Source: Mimachlamys varia
Lineage: Eukaryota; Mollusca; Bivalvia; Pectinida; Pectinidae
DNA length: 64,000 nucleotides
NCBI GenBank assembly: GCA_947623455.1
Contig: OX392527.1
Span: 32,294,201 to 32,358,200, forward strand
Direction of reading: 5' to 3'
This document shows positions 28,001-38,355 of this stretch, one piece after another. The position numbers and the translations under genes were made by a program. The notes beneath the pieces were generated by a model, which saw nothing but the letters and a program-made list of their open reading frames with translations, had not been told where the DNA came from and made no database searches. Position 1 is the stretch's first letter, and each line of letters begins with the position of its first letter.

Positions 28001-31000
28001 CTACAGACGAAGAATCCTCAGTTCCCAGACGATCAGTTGGGGAGGCAAACAGAGCTGGTGACATAGGAACAAAATCTTCACTGTAAACACAGCTCTCACT
28101 GTCACACTTTGGTGTTCCTTCACTCTCGGAACAAATGCTGGACAATTTGATGTCTTCGTTATTTGCTGAACTATTTTGCTTCTCGAATGGTTGTTTCTTA
28201 CACAAATAATCTGAATTTGTCTTCGAATAGCCTTTGCTGTGTTCCTGCTGCGTGTGGTCACTAGAGATTTGTGGACAGGGTACAGACACAAGGGGAGATA
28301 AATCAGTGATAGGAACAATCACCCCTCCATCAACATCTGATGTTTTTTTAAAATGAGTTTCGAACACTTTAGGGACAGCTGGGTACTGCTGATTGGAGGA
28401 TACAAAATTGTCCACACTTTCCTTAGCTACATGTATGTCACTCTTTCTTTTCAGTTTTGTAGTATGATCTGTACAAGATGCTACTGACTCCATTCCTTGC
28501 CTATTGCTAGTATCAGGATGGAACAAATCCTGTGAAGTTTCCACAGAATTCAGACCCGACTCATCCATTTGATGTTCAATTTTAGGAGTCCAATCTTCAT
28601 GTTGAGAGTAATTTGAAAATTCTCCCGACATCCTTTTTAAGCGTTTTCTCATCATCCTTCCAAATTGATCTTCTGGAAGACTAAAATCACTCGGTTCTTT
28701 TTGCCGCCGATTTTCATCAATGAAATACTGAAATATTGATGAGAGCATTGAAGGGAGGTTGTGAGTTTTACCATGTCGGGTAGAGTAGTCCACCCCAGAT
28801 CGGTAGCTCTGCTGTATCAACAGCAGTGTTTCATACTCCTCACTGTTTTGAGAGGATTCTGAGCTCGCAGGAAAGTTTATTTCCTTTTCTAAATCAACAT
28901 CCAATATTCTACCTATTGTCCTTCGTTTTCTTTTCACACTCTTTCTCTTGATTCTGCTGTTTTCTGTCCCTTCTTGAATATTGATACCTGTTTCAGGTTT
29001 CTTTGGCCTCTCCACTGTGTGATCCGGTTTCTTCAGTCTTTCTGTGGGATATTGTTGTTTTGATGTGCACATTGTCTCTTTTTGTTTTAATATAACCTCT
29101 GGTACCTTTTCATCATCATCTGATATTAAAGAGTCAGTAGTATCTGATAGTATTCTATTGTTCTTTGTCGTCTGTATACATCTGACAACACTGTGTACAG
29201 GAAGGTTAACAGGTACCACTGTTTCAGAGGCTGTAGAACCCATCACACACTTTGACCTTGCTAAATTTGTGTTAATTGTTTGTAGTTCACATTTGTTGCT
29301 TTTAGGAGGTGACAGACTACTACTGACATTTCGTTTACGCTTCAGAGACAAAGACCTCCTTCCTTGATGTTCAGCACTAGAAACTGATTCACTTGAGGAG
29401 TTCCAGTTCAACCCTTTGTCAGAGTCAGATTCTGCCAGTGGCATCTCTCCTTTAGAGTTGGTACCAAGCCTACAAGTATTTGCAAAGACTTTATGTTTTG
29501 TTTTGTTGTTTTGGGAGATATTTTTGCTATTGTCTGCAGATTTATGCATATCAGGTTGCAAGCCTGTAATTCTGTCAACAGAAATGGTTTCCAAATTTCT
29601 GACATCACAGACGGCTGTATGTTGAGAATTTCTCTCCACAGAATTGCCATGACAGCTACCAGATTTCATGGCAGTAGTACTAGTAGTTGAGCCTTCATGG
29701 TGACTTGTTTTCAAGAAAGATCCACGAGTATCCAAAGTAATGTTACATGCTAGTTCAGGTTCAGTGGACAAGTCTACAGGTTGAGTAATTTTGTAGTGAT
29801 TCGGAGATATAGATACAAAAGGACTGGTTTTATTTGAGCGTCCTGGATGAAAGGCTTTCTGTGGGAGTACAACAGGTAGCTTCTCAGTGTTGTTATTCTG
29901 TGCAGACAGATGTTTACTACTGGATTGTTCTTCAACAGCACTGCAAGGCGAACTGTATGTTTGGCAGGTAATAGATGAGACTTCAGGAGGGAGACAAAGG
30001 TCAGAGGTCAAATCAACAGCAGAAGCCTTTCCCTCCAACACCTCTTGCTCTCTCAGCCTCCTTTTAACATACTCCTTGGCGGAGGATGCTCGGACGCATT
30101 TCTGTGGGAGGAAATAGATTCTTACATTTGTATGTAATAAGATAACTTCTTACAAGGGATTATTTGATAAACAACAGATACAGTTGATGTCTGAACTTTA
30201 ACATTGATCATACTTATCTCATAAACCAATAGCAAGTTTTACATGCTGATAAAGTAATGTAAGTAACAAATAGATCTACATGTACATGAGCAAAAGCAAT
30301 TGACTTGATTTAATTGATCATTAAAGTGTTTTTCTTATATAGGAGGCTTATGTCTGGGTTCAGCTTCACACTGTCCCTGATTCATATTATATCAATATCA
30401 CAAACTAGTATATTAAAATCATATCCAGTGAATTAATAAAATGCTTCACATACATGTATAAAGGTTCAGTGTATGCACACTGTATATTGTGTTAAAATAT
30501 TTTAAGCACAAATAGGTCTTGTTTATTCTCCTATTACACAAAAATATGGAATTACACTAAACAAAGTATAGACAATACCACAATCAACCTAATAAGCCAA
30601 GGGCGTTTTGGGCCTCATTCCCAATTGAAATTTGTTTTATATATAAGCCAAGTTCCCAACATTTGCGGTTTACTCCTGAAAATATCTTTACCAATTCACC
30701 AATTTTCTTCCCCAAATAAGACCAAAAGGCCCCTTCCCAAACTAGTGAGAAAATTACAGCCCTGACCTGGCCCTGTATGTGAACCCCCACCTTTATCATA
30801 GAAAGATGATGTACAAATGTACATGCTAATTATAAACCAATCAAAGAGTTCCTTAACCTCACTGATCTGCCAATACAATCTTCACTCTTTTATCCATTTT
30901 TCATGGATTAGTTTTGCTACATAAAGTATAAATGAGTAAAAAAGATGTTAGATTTTTCCCATCTAGATTTGACATGAAAACATTTCCTTATAAATGTATT

Positions 31001-31126
31001 TACTTAGCGCTAATTAGGTTGAATATGGTATTTAAAATCATAGAATGAATTTAATGGATAACATACCTTTAGTTTTCTCTCTTTTCTTGCTAACTCCTTC
31101 TTCATATTCATCAGCTTTTCCAACAT
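6835..31126 (-). CDS. PALB2: PALB2-like protein (partner and localizer of BRCA2), eight exons
   Basis: Exons in transcript order: 31126-31067, 30101-27860, 26275-26136, 25233-25073, 24027-23803, 22304-22214, 9097-8973, 7024-6835. All have GT-AG borders and their phases join without a stop, giving about 1077 residues from the ATG at 31126 (human about 1186). Residues 1-40 form a basic coiled coil, the region that in vertebrate PALB2 pairs with BRCA1. A long disordered, Ser-rich, Lys/Arg-rich middle follows, with an FSLP motif near residue 493. The last six exons encode a WD40 propeller, the BRCA2/RAD51-binding module in vertebrates. The role inferred from the family is nuclear: bridging BRCA1 and BRCA2 in homologous recombination. 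Identification rests on the 20-codon coiled-coil exon ending at the same place as human exon 2, the FSLP context and colinear WD40 blades. Exon 31126-31067 has a splice acceptor, so at least one further upstream exon exists that I could not place. Confidence 0.85.
7080..7750. repeat. Degenerate dispersed repeat in PALB2 intron
   Basis: It contains phrases such as 'gggccataactc' and 'accatggcaac' recurring at irregular spacing, typical of old interspersed repeats in molluscan introns. No open frame of interest is present. It sits between the last two PALB2 exons. Confidence 0.35.
7750..8835. repeat. ~155-170-bp tandem repeat, five to six degenerate copies
   Basis: Units carry 'aagatggccacctgtc', 'aaaaatggactatgcacaac', 'acctacatatgaaat' and 'ccagtacttctcaagaaata' in constant order. 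The 'tggccac' landmarks fall near 8157, 8324, 8491, 8643 and 8812. The left part (7780-7990) repeats another phrase, 'ctattcaaatc.ccctgcgtc'. The array occupies the last PALB2 intron. Confidence 0.75.
8973..9097 (-). CDS. PALB2: PALB2 WD40 exon downstream of the giant array intron
   Basis: The acceptor 'ttttacaag' precedes GAG TAT CTG; the donor is GG|gtgagt. The exon encodes EYLLLSLLTEKK, then GVLLVVNPETEISKVVIRY, aligning with the vertebrate PALB2 stretch that reads 'LIVINPKTTLSVGVMLY'. It starts in phase 0, as required by the exon ending at 22214, and ends in phase 2. It is too short to be noticed as an open frame, and was found by matching the expected WD40 continuation. Confidence 0.8.
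9436..22145. repeat. Giant ~50-bp minisatellite (about 250 copies) filling a PALB2 intron
   Basis: About 12.7 kb of uninterrupted head-to-tail units of 49-50 bp, built on ACCTAGGTATATCCCTGTAC, TTTATTATAGTACGACACCA and AACAGCTGCT. The one-base length difference comes from ACACCAAAC versus ACACAAAC. Recurrent single-base variants (GTAC/ATAC before TTTATTA, GTACGAC/GTACCAC/GTACAAC/GTATGAC, TATAG/TACAG) are arranged in blocks that recur at long range. Each unit holds the palindromes ACCTAGGT and CAGCTG and a GTACT..AGTAC stem. Flanks are single copy, and the last unit breaks off at TTTATTATGACAC near 22146. It lies inside the intron 22213-9098, whose total length is 13,116 bp. No open frame runs through it. 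Confidence 0.97.
22214..22304 (-). CDS. PALB2: PALB2 WD40 exon upstream of the giant array intron
   Basis: Acceptor 'cttatttcag', donor CAG|gttagt. Joined to the previous exon it reads NNTLVLW, then NTDTGTLVWTLDL: the W-N-x-x-T-G turn of a WD40 blade. It corresponds to the vertebrate PALB2 stretch 'NNIVIWNLKTGQLL'. It ends in phase 0 with QWWQ. Confidence 0.8.
22305..23802. other. PALB2 intron, no further gene
   Basis: AT-rich intron. About 22800-22960 has G-rich repeats ('ggcggtatgcgagg', 'ggtggtatgcgagg') which open a 114-codon minus-strand frame of low-complexity, proline-rich composition. I see no domain in it and treat it as chance. Confidence 0.5.
23803..24027 (-). CDS. PALB2: PALB2 WD40 exon
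   Basis: The acceptor 'gttgtag' adds one base to complete a Ser codon; the donor is TG|gtatgt. It encodes VTACCLSVEALAVGQ, an acidic linker, then LSTPRCLMLVENLPSALIL. In order and spacing it matches the vertebrate PALB2 section from 'IKAVLGL' to 'MQEALLGTTIM'. The phases on both sides agree with the neighbouring exons. Confidence 0.75.
24740..25072. repeat. Interspersed repeat shared with PSMC3 intron 6
   Basis: Two blocks recur near 56860-57000. 'ctctttcatgac' to 'atttggtaaaacc' (about 24988-25052) recurs in the same orientation at about 56869-56930. 'gaaaattaaacctttcacaaaattt' (about 24770) recurs inverted at about 56945-56975. The blocks are ordered differently in the two copies, so this is an old or composite repeat. 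It abuts the donor side of the PALB2 exon at 25073. Confidence 0.6.
25073..25233 (-). CDS. PALB2: PALB2 WD40 exon
   Basis: Acceptor 'catcttag', donor AACAG|gtatat. It encodes GYSSVECYTYPAVFRDKFC followed by a hydrophobic strand (YFVVVLRGVRCTVLVVHY) and ends DKPQLIQCLQGN. It occupies the place of the vertebrate segment between 'EVPVLQIVPVPDVYNLVCV' and 'LLKSGN'. Phase 0 start, phase 2 end. Confidence 0.75.
26136..26275 (-). CDS. PALB2: PALB2 first WD40-blade exon
   Basis: It encodes VRCVAACCIQISRRRTDVV, then LCIGQSAISLWNQTGDTY and CVKSWQLEQ, colinear with vertebrate '[27 protein letters not shown]'. The donor is CAG|gtaaat. Two acceptors are visible: 'tgtggcag' would start the exon at 26294 and 'tgactcag' at 26275. 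Only the second keeps the frame from the large exon, whose donor leaves one base over; the first would need an extra unseen exon. Confidence 0.7.
26387..26564. mobile_element. TA-flanked foldback MITE (CAGTAAAACCTGTCTATAAAG family)
   Basis: It begins TA|CAGTAAAACCTGTC and ends GCTTGACTG|TA. Internal reiterations 'gtcctttatagacagg' face the opposite way and form a foldback. A sister copy starts at 63914 at the end of the window. It lies in a PALB2 intron, partly beside the exon at 26275. Confidence 0.65.
27327..27820. repeat. Dispersed repeat with 'gctcacct' and 'ggtgagc'-like ends
   Basis: It starts 'aacaagaggcccaatg...gctcacctg' and ends 'cttagggcatgtgagctgat', with imperfect inverted ends and internal 'tgaccttgaaagt.ggtcaaggtcatt' phrases. 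A fragment of the same start recurs at about 62575-62605. It is in the intron just downstream of the large PALB2 exon. Confidence 0.55.
27860..30101 (-). CDS. PALB2: PALB2 large central exon (end of coiled coil, disordered region, FSLP motif)
   Basis: A 2,242-bp exon with acceptor 'tcccacag' and donor AGGG|gtgagt. It opens KCVRASSAKEYVKRRLREQE, completing the N-terminal coiled coil. Then come about 700 Ser/Thr/Asn-rich residues without folded-domain composition. Two basic tracts are visible, SLSLKRKRN and RIKRKSVKRKRRTIGRI, candidate nuclear-localisation or chromatin-association signals. Next is PSDFSLPEDQFGRMMRKRLK. The FSLP there has the context of the FxLP motif by which vertebrate PALB2 binds the MRG domain of MRG15 (human reads DFQLPDEDFG). 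Several SQ/TQ sites occur, as in ATM/ATR substrates. Vertebrates split this region over more exons. Confidence 0.8.
30102..31066. other. PALB2 intron between coiled-coil exons
   Basis: AT-rich intron with 'tacatgta' words. No other exon, RNA gene or repeat with clear borders is visible. Confidence 0.5.
31067..31126 (-). CDS. PALB2: PALB2 coiled-coil exon (60 bp)
   Basis: Acceptor 'tttaaacag', then exactly 20 codons reading MLEKLMNMKKELARKERKLK, then AAG|gtatgt. Human PALB2 exon 2 is also 60 bp and encodes the equivalent heptads (LKEKLAFLKREY...). An ATG stands at the very first position of the exon, so translation may start here with a 5'-UTR-only first exon, or further upstream as in human. 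Confidence 0.75.
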
Positions 31127-31616
31127 CTGTTTAAAAACAAATAAAGCGTATATGATGTTTATATTTTGTGATGAAGTTAAATAACAGTTACAGTCAGTAG
31201 ATTTCTGCAACATGTTTTCTGAAAGCTGGTTGCTACTAAAATTATGGAACATAAATTGGTAACTCTGAAAGCTAATCAATGTCATTTATCTATAAACAAT
31301 CTAAATACACTGTAGCCCTTTATGCCACCATGCTACAAGAAAATAGTACTCTAGCTAGGCTCTTTGGCTATTGAAAAGAAGTTCTTACTTGACGTGAAAT
31401 CTTAATGCCAGGCAAATGATGCTGCACCATGGCATTAGTGTGTATAATTAATTGCTCTTCTGACAGAGGAGCTAAAAATCTTAAAGTTCAGGGATCACCA
31501 CAATTTCCAAATTATGGGTGGAGGAAATTTTTTCTGGCAATTTTTCTGTCGTGAACATGTTATTTTGTTGCTGTGGCGCAGTATTGCGGTGCAGCGTTTC
31601 AAGAAACAAAACTTAG

Positions 31617-31803
31617 TTCAGTTTGGTTTATTTTGTTTAATGCCCTATTAACAGCCATGGTCATTTAAGGACGTGCCAGGTTTTGGAGGTGGAGGAAAGC
31701 CAGAGTACCAAGAGAAACAACACTGACCTATGGTCAGTACCTGGCAACTGTCCCAGGTGGTTTTAACCTCACAACCCAGACGTGGAGGGCTAGTGGTAGA
31801 ATA
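31617..31803 (-). mobile_element. tRNA-derived SINE copy
   Basis: It contains 'gtttggtttattttgttta', 'aggacgtgccaggttttgga', 'cagtacctggcaactg' and, at the 3' side on the plus strand, 'aacccagacgtggagggcta'. A shorter copy is at 61561-61655. In that copy the minus strand shows pol III promoter-like A-box (TGGTCAAGGTG) and B-box (GAGTTTGAATCC) words spaced as in a tRNA with a long variable arm, so the SINE reads on the minus strand. Confidence 0.65.
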
Positions 31804-31825
31804 TGATTAAAGCATTTAAAGATAA

Positions 31826-31886
31826 CCAAAATTCGAATTATGGATATCCAAAAATGATTGGCGGATATCCATAATTCGAATTTTGG
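31826..31886. repeat. Perfect 24-bp hairpin at the transposon left end
   Basis: The arms CCAAAATTCGAATTATGG(ATATCC) and their exact reverse complement are separated by 13 bp. A near-identical hairpin lies at about 38735-38795 beyond the right end, in the same surroundings ('tttaaaga' before, 'ccagttttgttaat' after). Confidence 0.85.
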
Positions 31887-31954
31887 ACACCCAGTTTTGT
31901 TAATTAATTCTTAGTTTGCTCGTGACGTCACAGAGTTACCCATAATCCATCTGT

Positions 31955-31971
31955 CCGCCATCTTTGAGGTC
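31955..31971. promoter_or_regulatory. YY1-like site in the left inverted repeat
   Basis: CCGCCATCTTTG matches the core of the YY1 consensus (CGCCATNTT). It sits 64 bp upstream of the transposase ATG. The same word, inverted, is at 38417-38428 upstream of the partner gene. Binding is inferred from the motif only. Confidence 0.4.
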
Positions 31972-32034
31972 CAGGATTATTTACGGTTCGCTTATTTTCT
32001 AAGAGGCTTTAATCTATATTCATTAGCTTTAACT

Positions 32035-34941
32035 ATGGTAAACGTCTGTGTCGTGTATGGCTGTTACAACCGGTCTACCCAGAAAGATGTGAAACGTTCC
32101 TTCTATTCAGTACCTGCAGTCATCTCAAGACAAGGAGAGAAAACAGAAGAATTGTCGAAAGAACGCAGGCGACTTTGGATAGCGAGGATCGCACGAAAGG
32201 ACTGGACACCGAGTAAACATTCCAGAGTTTGCAGTGATCACTTCGTTTCAGGTAAAAATAATATGTTAACGAATTAACTAACATGAATTTAAAGTTGCTG
32301 AAGATGATAAGGTAAGAGGTAGATGGCAGTTAAAAACTTCTCACTCTGACTCCGCCCCCGTCCCGCCCCATCAAGGTAATTTCCATAATAATATAGAACG
32401 CATGCAGCTGATGACCCGTGTCGGTATAAACAGTAACGGTCGACAGACAAATGCTGCAAGCAGGATTAACTTATTTATATACTAAATGCTTTTGTTAAAG
32501 GATTGATTATGTTAACTATTTTGTTTAAACGGATATACAAATTATCTACGTGGAATATGCTGCATATGTGATTCATAAATATTCAAATATACCGTAGCAG
32601 AATATTCATGTATCAAAGCCTGGGGTGGTCTTCAGATTGTATAGGCCTAACTATAATTGTATGATTTAGTGTGTTGTAAATGAAAATGATAACTCATATA
32701 CATCATCATAACATGTACTGTACATGTATACAATTTGTACATTATCTGAAACTTTAAAATTAGAAACTTTCAAAAACCGTCTCTCCTGCACTAGCTGTTT
32801 CTGACTCTCTTTTCCTGTACAAATATCAAACCCCAAAACATTGACACAATCAAGTAGGTCAATTACTAAGTAGAAGTACTGTACATGTACAACTTGACTA
32901 TTTATATTTTCAGGAAAGCCAGCTGATCTGTATGGTCAAAGTCATCCTGACTGGGCACCATCGCTGAAACTTGTGCCATCTACACTTCAGAAACCAGAGG
33001 AAAGTTCGCCTATTGTACTAGAAAGGTATACTGAAATAACTTCAATTAGTGTAAATCATGATAAAATAAGCTGCCAATGTTTGATTTAAATTGTAATGTG
33101 CAAACATTTGGGTTGATAACATTCAATATAATTTACATAGAACTACATGTAGTGTAATGTATTTGAAGCTTTAGGACACGTGCCAAACTAGAACAGTGAA
33201 CGCATGCATTGTATATGGAAACACCATCCTGCTCAAGCATATATTGGCTCGAAAAACAGTTTAACAACAATGTATACTCCGAGTCTAAATATTTAATTAT
33301 AATAGGTAATTTTTGCCCATGGCTTAAGTGTGTTTTTCAATCAAATTGATCTTACCCTTTATTTGAGTAGCTACTGGGTCAAACACCGCATGCATTTCAT
33401 GTAACTTAATTACATTGTATTAGGGCAGATATATATGTAGGTACCAGTTTTATTTTTTTGTTCAAATTATACATTGTTTACAGTGAATTCTCTAATTTTC
33501 CCTAAAAATTAAGATAAAATTTATAAAACCTAAAGCTGAATCTTTCCAGTTTTGACAAAAAGTCATTTATAAAGCTATATTTTTTATTGATCAATAAATA
33601 AATTGAGAGATTGCTGTAAAATTAATTTAGACCGATACTAGTTACATCTTATTTACTTAATGAAAGTGTTATATTTCATCATTTCATAAAACTGTAATGC
33701 AGTATTGTCCGGATGTTGACATTTGACTTTTGTATCTTAGGTATACCAGGGCTCTTGAGAGACAACACAAGAGGGTGAAATACTCAGCAGCTGAGACTTT
33801 GCTGGAACTTGCGGATCCTGTTTGGAATACTAGACCAGGACCTGATACATCAGACAATCATGATGATGACACCACAAAGCGCACTTGTGCCTTTCTGTTG
33901 ATGGGAAAATTGGACAGACAAACAACTCAAGAGCCAAAAAAAGTAACACCAGATCCAAATGTGCAGAAAATCAGAGAGGATCACCAAAACCTGACCACAG
34001 AAAACTTTGAACTGAAACAGAAGTTAAGTGACTATGAAATTACACCAGAGGCGTTAAAAGACAAGGATGAGAAAGTGAAGTATTTCACAGGTCTTCCAGG
34101 ATTTTTAAGCATGATGGCCTTGTTCAACTTTTTGAATCCCCACATCAATACCAGTGGAAGAAATGTTTTGACTAACTTTCAGAAGTTTTACATGGTGCTG
34201 ATGAAACTGCGTCTGGATTTGAGTGTTCAGGACTTAGCATATAGGTTTGGAGTGTCAGCATCAACAGTGTCCCGAACATTTAATTGTGTGGTCAATGTAA
34301 TGTATGTTCGCATGAAAGACTTAATTATGTGGCCAGACCAGGAACAGCTGAGATCAACTATGCCAATGGAGTTTCGCAAGAACTTTGGACTTAAGGTTGC
34401 GGTTATAATAGACTGCTTTGAGATTTTCATAGAAAGACCATCAAATCTACTAGCTCGAGCAGAGACATGGTCAAACTACAAACACCACAACACCATAAAG
34501 TTTCTAATTGGAATAACTCCACAAGGAATAGTGTCATTCCTGTCAACTGCCTGGGGAGGAAGAACTAGCGACAAACAAATAACGGAGAACTGTGATTTGC
34601 TTAAACATTTATTACCAGGTGATTTGGTTTTAGCTGACCGGGGATTCGATATTGCTGAAAGTGTAGGTTTGATGTGTGCAGAGGTTAAGATTCCTGCCTT
34701 CACTAAAGGAAAGAAACAATTGTCTGCGATTGAAGTTGAGGAAACGAGAAAAATTGCTCATGTAAGGATACATGTTGAACGTGTGATAGGACTTGTAAGG
34801 AACAAATACACGATACTTAAAGGAAAACTGCCAATCGACTATTTACAAAGTGAATCTGACGAGGTGCCTTTGGTGGACAAGATAGTGACAGTGTGTTGTT
34901 CCCTGACAAATTTGTGCGAGTCAGTTGTGCCATTCAACTGA
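32035..34941 (+). CDS. THAP-domain DDE transposase, three exons, intact frame
   Basis: Exons 32035-32251, 32914-33025 and 33741-34941 (TGA) join in frame to 509 codons. Residues 1-95 form a THAP zinc finger: C-x4-C at VCVVYGC, W in RLWIARI, C-x2-H at CSDHF, then the [15 protein letters not shown] tail. An acidic linker and a short coiled coil (about 185-225) follow. Residues about 252-296 are a helix-turn-helix ([19 protein letters not shown]). The DDE_Tnp_4-type catalytic domain then shows D334 (VIIDCFEI), D409 (LADRGFD) and E456 (HVERVIG). All zinc ligands and the catalytic triad are present with no stop or frameshift, so this copy may still encode an active enzyme that binds the element ends and cuts DNA in the nucleus. 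The start is the only ATG fitting the THAP fold. Confidence 0.88.
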
Positions 34942-35440
34942 ATTGATGAAAACTAAAGTGAATGGACTCAGAAATGATTAAATGATTTTGGTGTGTACAT
35001 TAGTCATTAGTAGAGTGTACACTGTATGAACTTGCATATGCACAATATGTGAAATGAACTTTTGTGATGTGAATTTTACTTTTTATGAATGAAATTTTGT
35101 TTGTGATGAATAAGATGATTATTTAAAAACTAATATTGAATATTAATAGTTGTATTGTTTTCTAACTAAGGAGGGGGGGGGGGGGGGTTAACATTTTGAA
35201 ACATCGTTCAAAATAGTATATTCAGTAGTTATTTTTCATGTCCTTTGAAAGTTACTATTTATTGTAAATACTATATGTTGTAGAGATAATTTCATTACTG
35301 ATACATCTACATGTAACCTCGATACTGATCTATCATCATTTGTTAAATCTGCATCTTCAAATTTATCTATAATTTAATATTTTTTCTATGCAAGGAATTG
35401 TAACATTTCTTGGTATCAATATACATGTTTCCTACCACAG

Positions 35441-35655
35441 TACTGTAAAACCTTGATATAATGTCCCTCATTATTCTTGGGCACAAATATACATGTATAA
35501 TTAGTTAATTAATTACTACCAATGTGGTTCAATATTCTGGGTTTATCCCCTATTTCATCTTTTGTCTTGAGAAACCTTTCAATTTTTCCCTCGATAAATG
35601 GTCAAACCTCTTTTTAACATCAAAATGACGGCAGTGTATCAAGGTTTTACATTGA
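35441..35655. mobile_element. Foldback MITE nested in the transposon
   Basis: The left end TGTAAAACCTTGATATA and the right end TGTATCAAGGTTTTACA are inverted, about 210 bp apart. It has no coding capacity. It lies between the two convergent transposon genes, and an 18-bp G-run (about 35171-35188) precedes it. Confidence 0.6.
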
Positions 35656-36465
35656 GGTCAGGAAATAAGATAGCTTGATTTAAATACACTGCACACTTAC
35701 ACGATTTCTGCGACATTAAATTGGAATGATAAGCAAAACAATAGGTTTGTTTCCACTAACCCGGCCTTACCTATGTTTTCAGTTTTCACAGATTTTTTGG
35801 TGAGAATGGCTATAACCCCCCCCTTCCCCCCCACAATTATGTCCACATTTTGGCCCATATTTTTTCATTAAATGGCAATAAGCGCTGTATCACCTGAACA
35901 CTTCATATATGACATTTTATTTACAGTGTTTAAGATATGAAAATAAAATAAAAAACATTTTCTACCTACATACATTGTATACGTACAAGTAATACCTACA
36001 TATACCCTATTTTTCAGACACATAAGTGGAAATTAAACAAGACCTATTTTTTTTGGTCATAATATCACTGAACATTTATGAAAAACAACTCCACAAGATA
36101 CAAAATGATTTCAAATGCAATGTTTAATATATATATGAAATTGAATCATTCTTAGTTATAATAAATACATACATGTACATTGTACATGTCGTACATTACC
36201 AGTTATTATGTAGAGATACATGTACATATCAGTTTATGGCAGCTGTTAAATTAACACAAATTTATATTATGACACAACTGATATTGTTCATATAATTAAT
36301 ACAATGCAATTTGAATTTCATTGTCAGTTAAAATCCAATGATGGTGCAGGGGGTGTCTCTTAAGTAGGCGCGGTGGTCCTCATAAAGTATTATTTCTCCA
36401 TAAAGTGAAATTTGAATGAAAGTCTCATTTCCAGGATATGAGTACAGGAACCTCAATGTGTTGCC

Positions 36466-38355
36466 CTACTTCCGTCTAAACTCTGAAAGTTTTCTGCACG
36501 ACGGACAAAACCAGTTACCTTTTGGAATTCTTTTGATTTTGACACACTTGAAATGTAACCAAACATAGGGACAGTTTTCATTGTCACACCCTATAACATC
36601 ATCTGTTTCCTCGTTGTACACAGACTTGCAAACACAAATGAGTTTTTCCGAGTTTCTGTTCGCGACTGATGCACCGACAGTTATTGGATCACTAGTCACG
36701 TTCTGAAGGCAGGGAGCATTGGCACACACCACCGGATCAGATTCCAGAGTGGATTTGGAAGCTGGCATAGGACGAGAGTAAAGTTTTCCAACTAACTCCG
36801 GTAAAATTGCACCACTGAAAAACTTCGATGATTTATCCACCAATTCCTTGCACAGGTCAGAGTCCAGCTCGATTCTCTCCGCATGATAGTCAACATTGGT
36901 CCAAACGATGAAATCACAGTACTCCTTTTCACACACAAGGAGTTGACACTGTACTTGGTAATAGTACTGGTGCGTCTTCTTTAGCTTAAGCTGGTCACCA
37001 CATTTTTCCAGACAAAAGTTACTATCAAGCGAGTCTGTAATGGTAGAGTCTCTCTTGCAATAAGGGCACTTGATTTCGACACACACTTCACCACAGCAGT
37101 CGCACGAGGCAATTCCATCTGGTGACGCTCCTAGAAAGGGATATTTCTCACTGAGAATAAATCCACTATCCCTGACACGGAAATTTTCATGGTTTATCTG
37201 CATTTGTCTAACATAGGACTCCAGTGCCTCTTTTTCATGGTCACACCCCCATTTTGTTGCTGTGTTGTGAACTTGTAGACATCAGGATAGCACATAGATT
37301 TAATCAGGCTTTGTGACGGATTGTCCACTGATGTCCTGCACACGTTCTTAACTCTTGAAGCAGTGATTCTGCCTGTTCGGAATCGATGCCATTCGCGACT
37401 CTTTGCTTGGTCCCGGGTAATTTCCTCAACATTTTTTGCCTCCTCGGGACTAACGATGATGCCTTTCAAAACTTCTTTGCAATGGTTTAATAAAGTTTCT
37501 TTCTCGACATGCACAAATTCATCATCCCGCAGTTCTGACAATACTATTGGATATTTTTTGCTGAGGACATTTGGAACATAATGTTTGCTGTACGCTGGTA
37601 TCACTGACAACAACACTGGCTTGGATCCAGAGGAATATAGTGCAGAATATAATGAGTTCAGTTCATCGTTTGTTGGTTTAGAAACCTCAGGTAAAACTTT
37701 TTTAGCACTTGGAGTCATAGAACAATTTGTAATACATTTGTCCAGTTTCCTTTTCTTAGTCTTAGCCGACGTAAAATCAATCTCTTGAACGGTCTTACCA
37801 TGGACTTTTTGGACTGCAGATGGGAGAAGCCAGTATGCCTTGTCTTGGGTTACTGTGTGCGAGTCTCGGAGTTTAACTGAAGCATCCACTGCAAACATAA
37901 GCGCACCAACATGGCTACAGGATTCGCCTAGGCCTGCCATACAGTTACAATGTGCAACCAAAACCTTTCCGTTGTTTTCTGCTATCATCCACGGATGCAA
38001 TGGCGTGTCATTCATGCGTTGGGAATGACGGACTCTACCAGATATCAAACGAAAATCGTCAATTTTCACCACTCCAACATCTTTCACCCATCCACAGACA
38101 AAATAATTGTAGGAATCAAGCGATTTATATGCTTTCAAATCATCTAGGGTGTAGGCACTTTGTGTGTTCACAAAATAGTTCACAATATCTGGATACAAGA
38201 TACCTGGTAACGCTGAGACGTTTTACATTGAGCGATTTCGTATGGATCCCTTGCGCCGATCAGAGAGATTTTCTGGTCATATCTTGCTTTAGAAATTGTG
38301 TCAGGGTATCTCTGTACGTTTCCCTCGGTTTCGGCGTGGTTGGTTTAATACTCAT
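36466..38355 (-). pseudogene. SWIM zinc finger / YqaJ-type nuclease / PHD finger protein of the transposon, frame-broken
   Basis: Read from 38355 down. A short N-terminal piece lies at 38355-38210 split over two frames. The first long frame is 38198-37194. It holds LDDLKAYKSLDSYNYFVCGW, a SWIM finger (HCNCMAGLGESCSH; C-x-C..C-x-H) and the YqaJ opening motif SREWHRFRTGRITASRV. The second frame, to 37203-36466, holds the nuclease core PDGI...VEIKCPY (D..E-x-K of the lambda-exonuclease fold) and a C4HC3 PHD finger (CVC..GCDNENC..WLHFKC..WFCPSC). The two long frames join only by a one-base shift near 37235-37265, and two similar shifts are implied between 38210 and 38300. Introns or a programmed shift are possible, but no splice signals stand out. 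I call it a decaying partner gene. Confidence 0.7.

Noticed and set aside
29044..29367. 107-codon plus-strand frame rich in Phe/Leu/Cys opposite the large PALB2 exon
   Set aside because: It is a shadow of the Ser/Lys/Glu-rich antisense codons and has no independent support.
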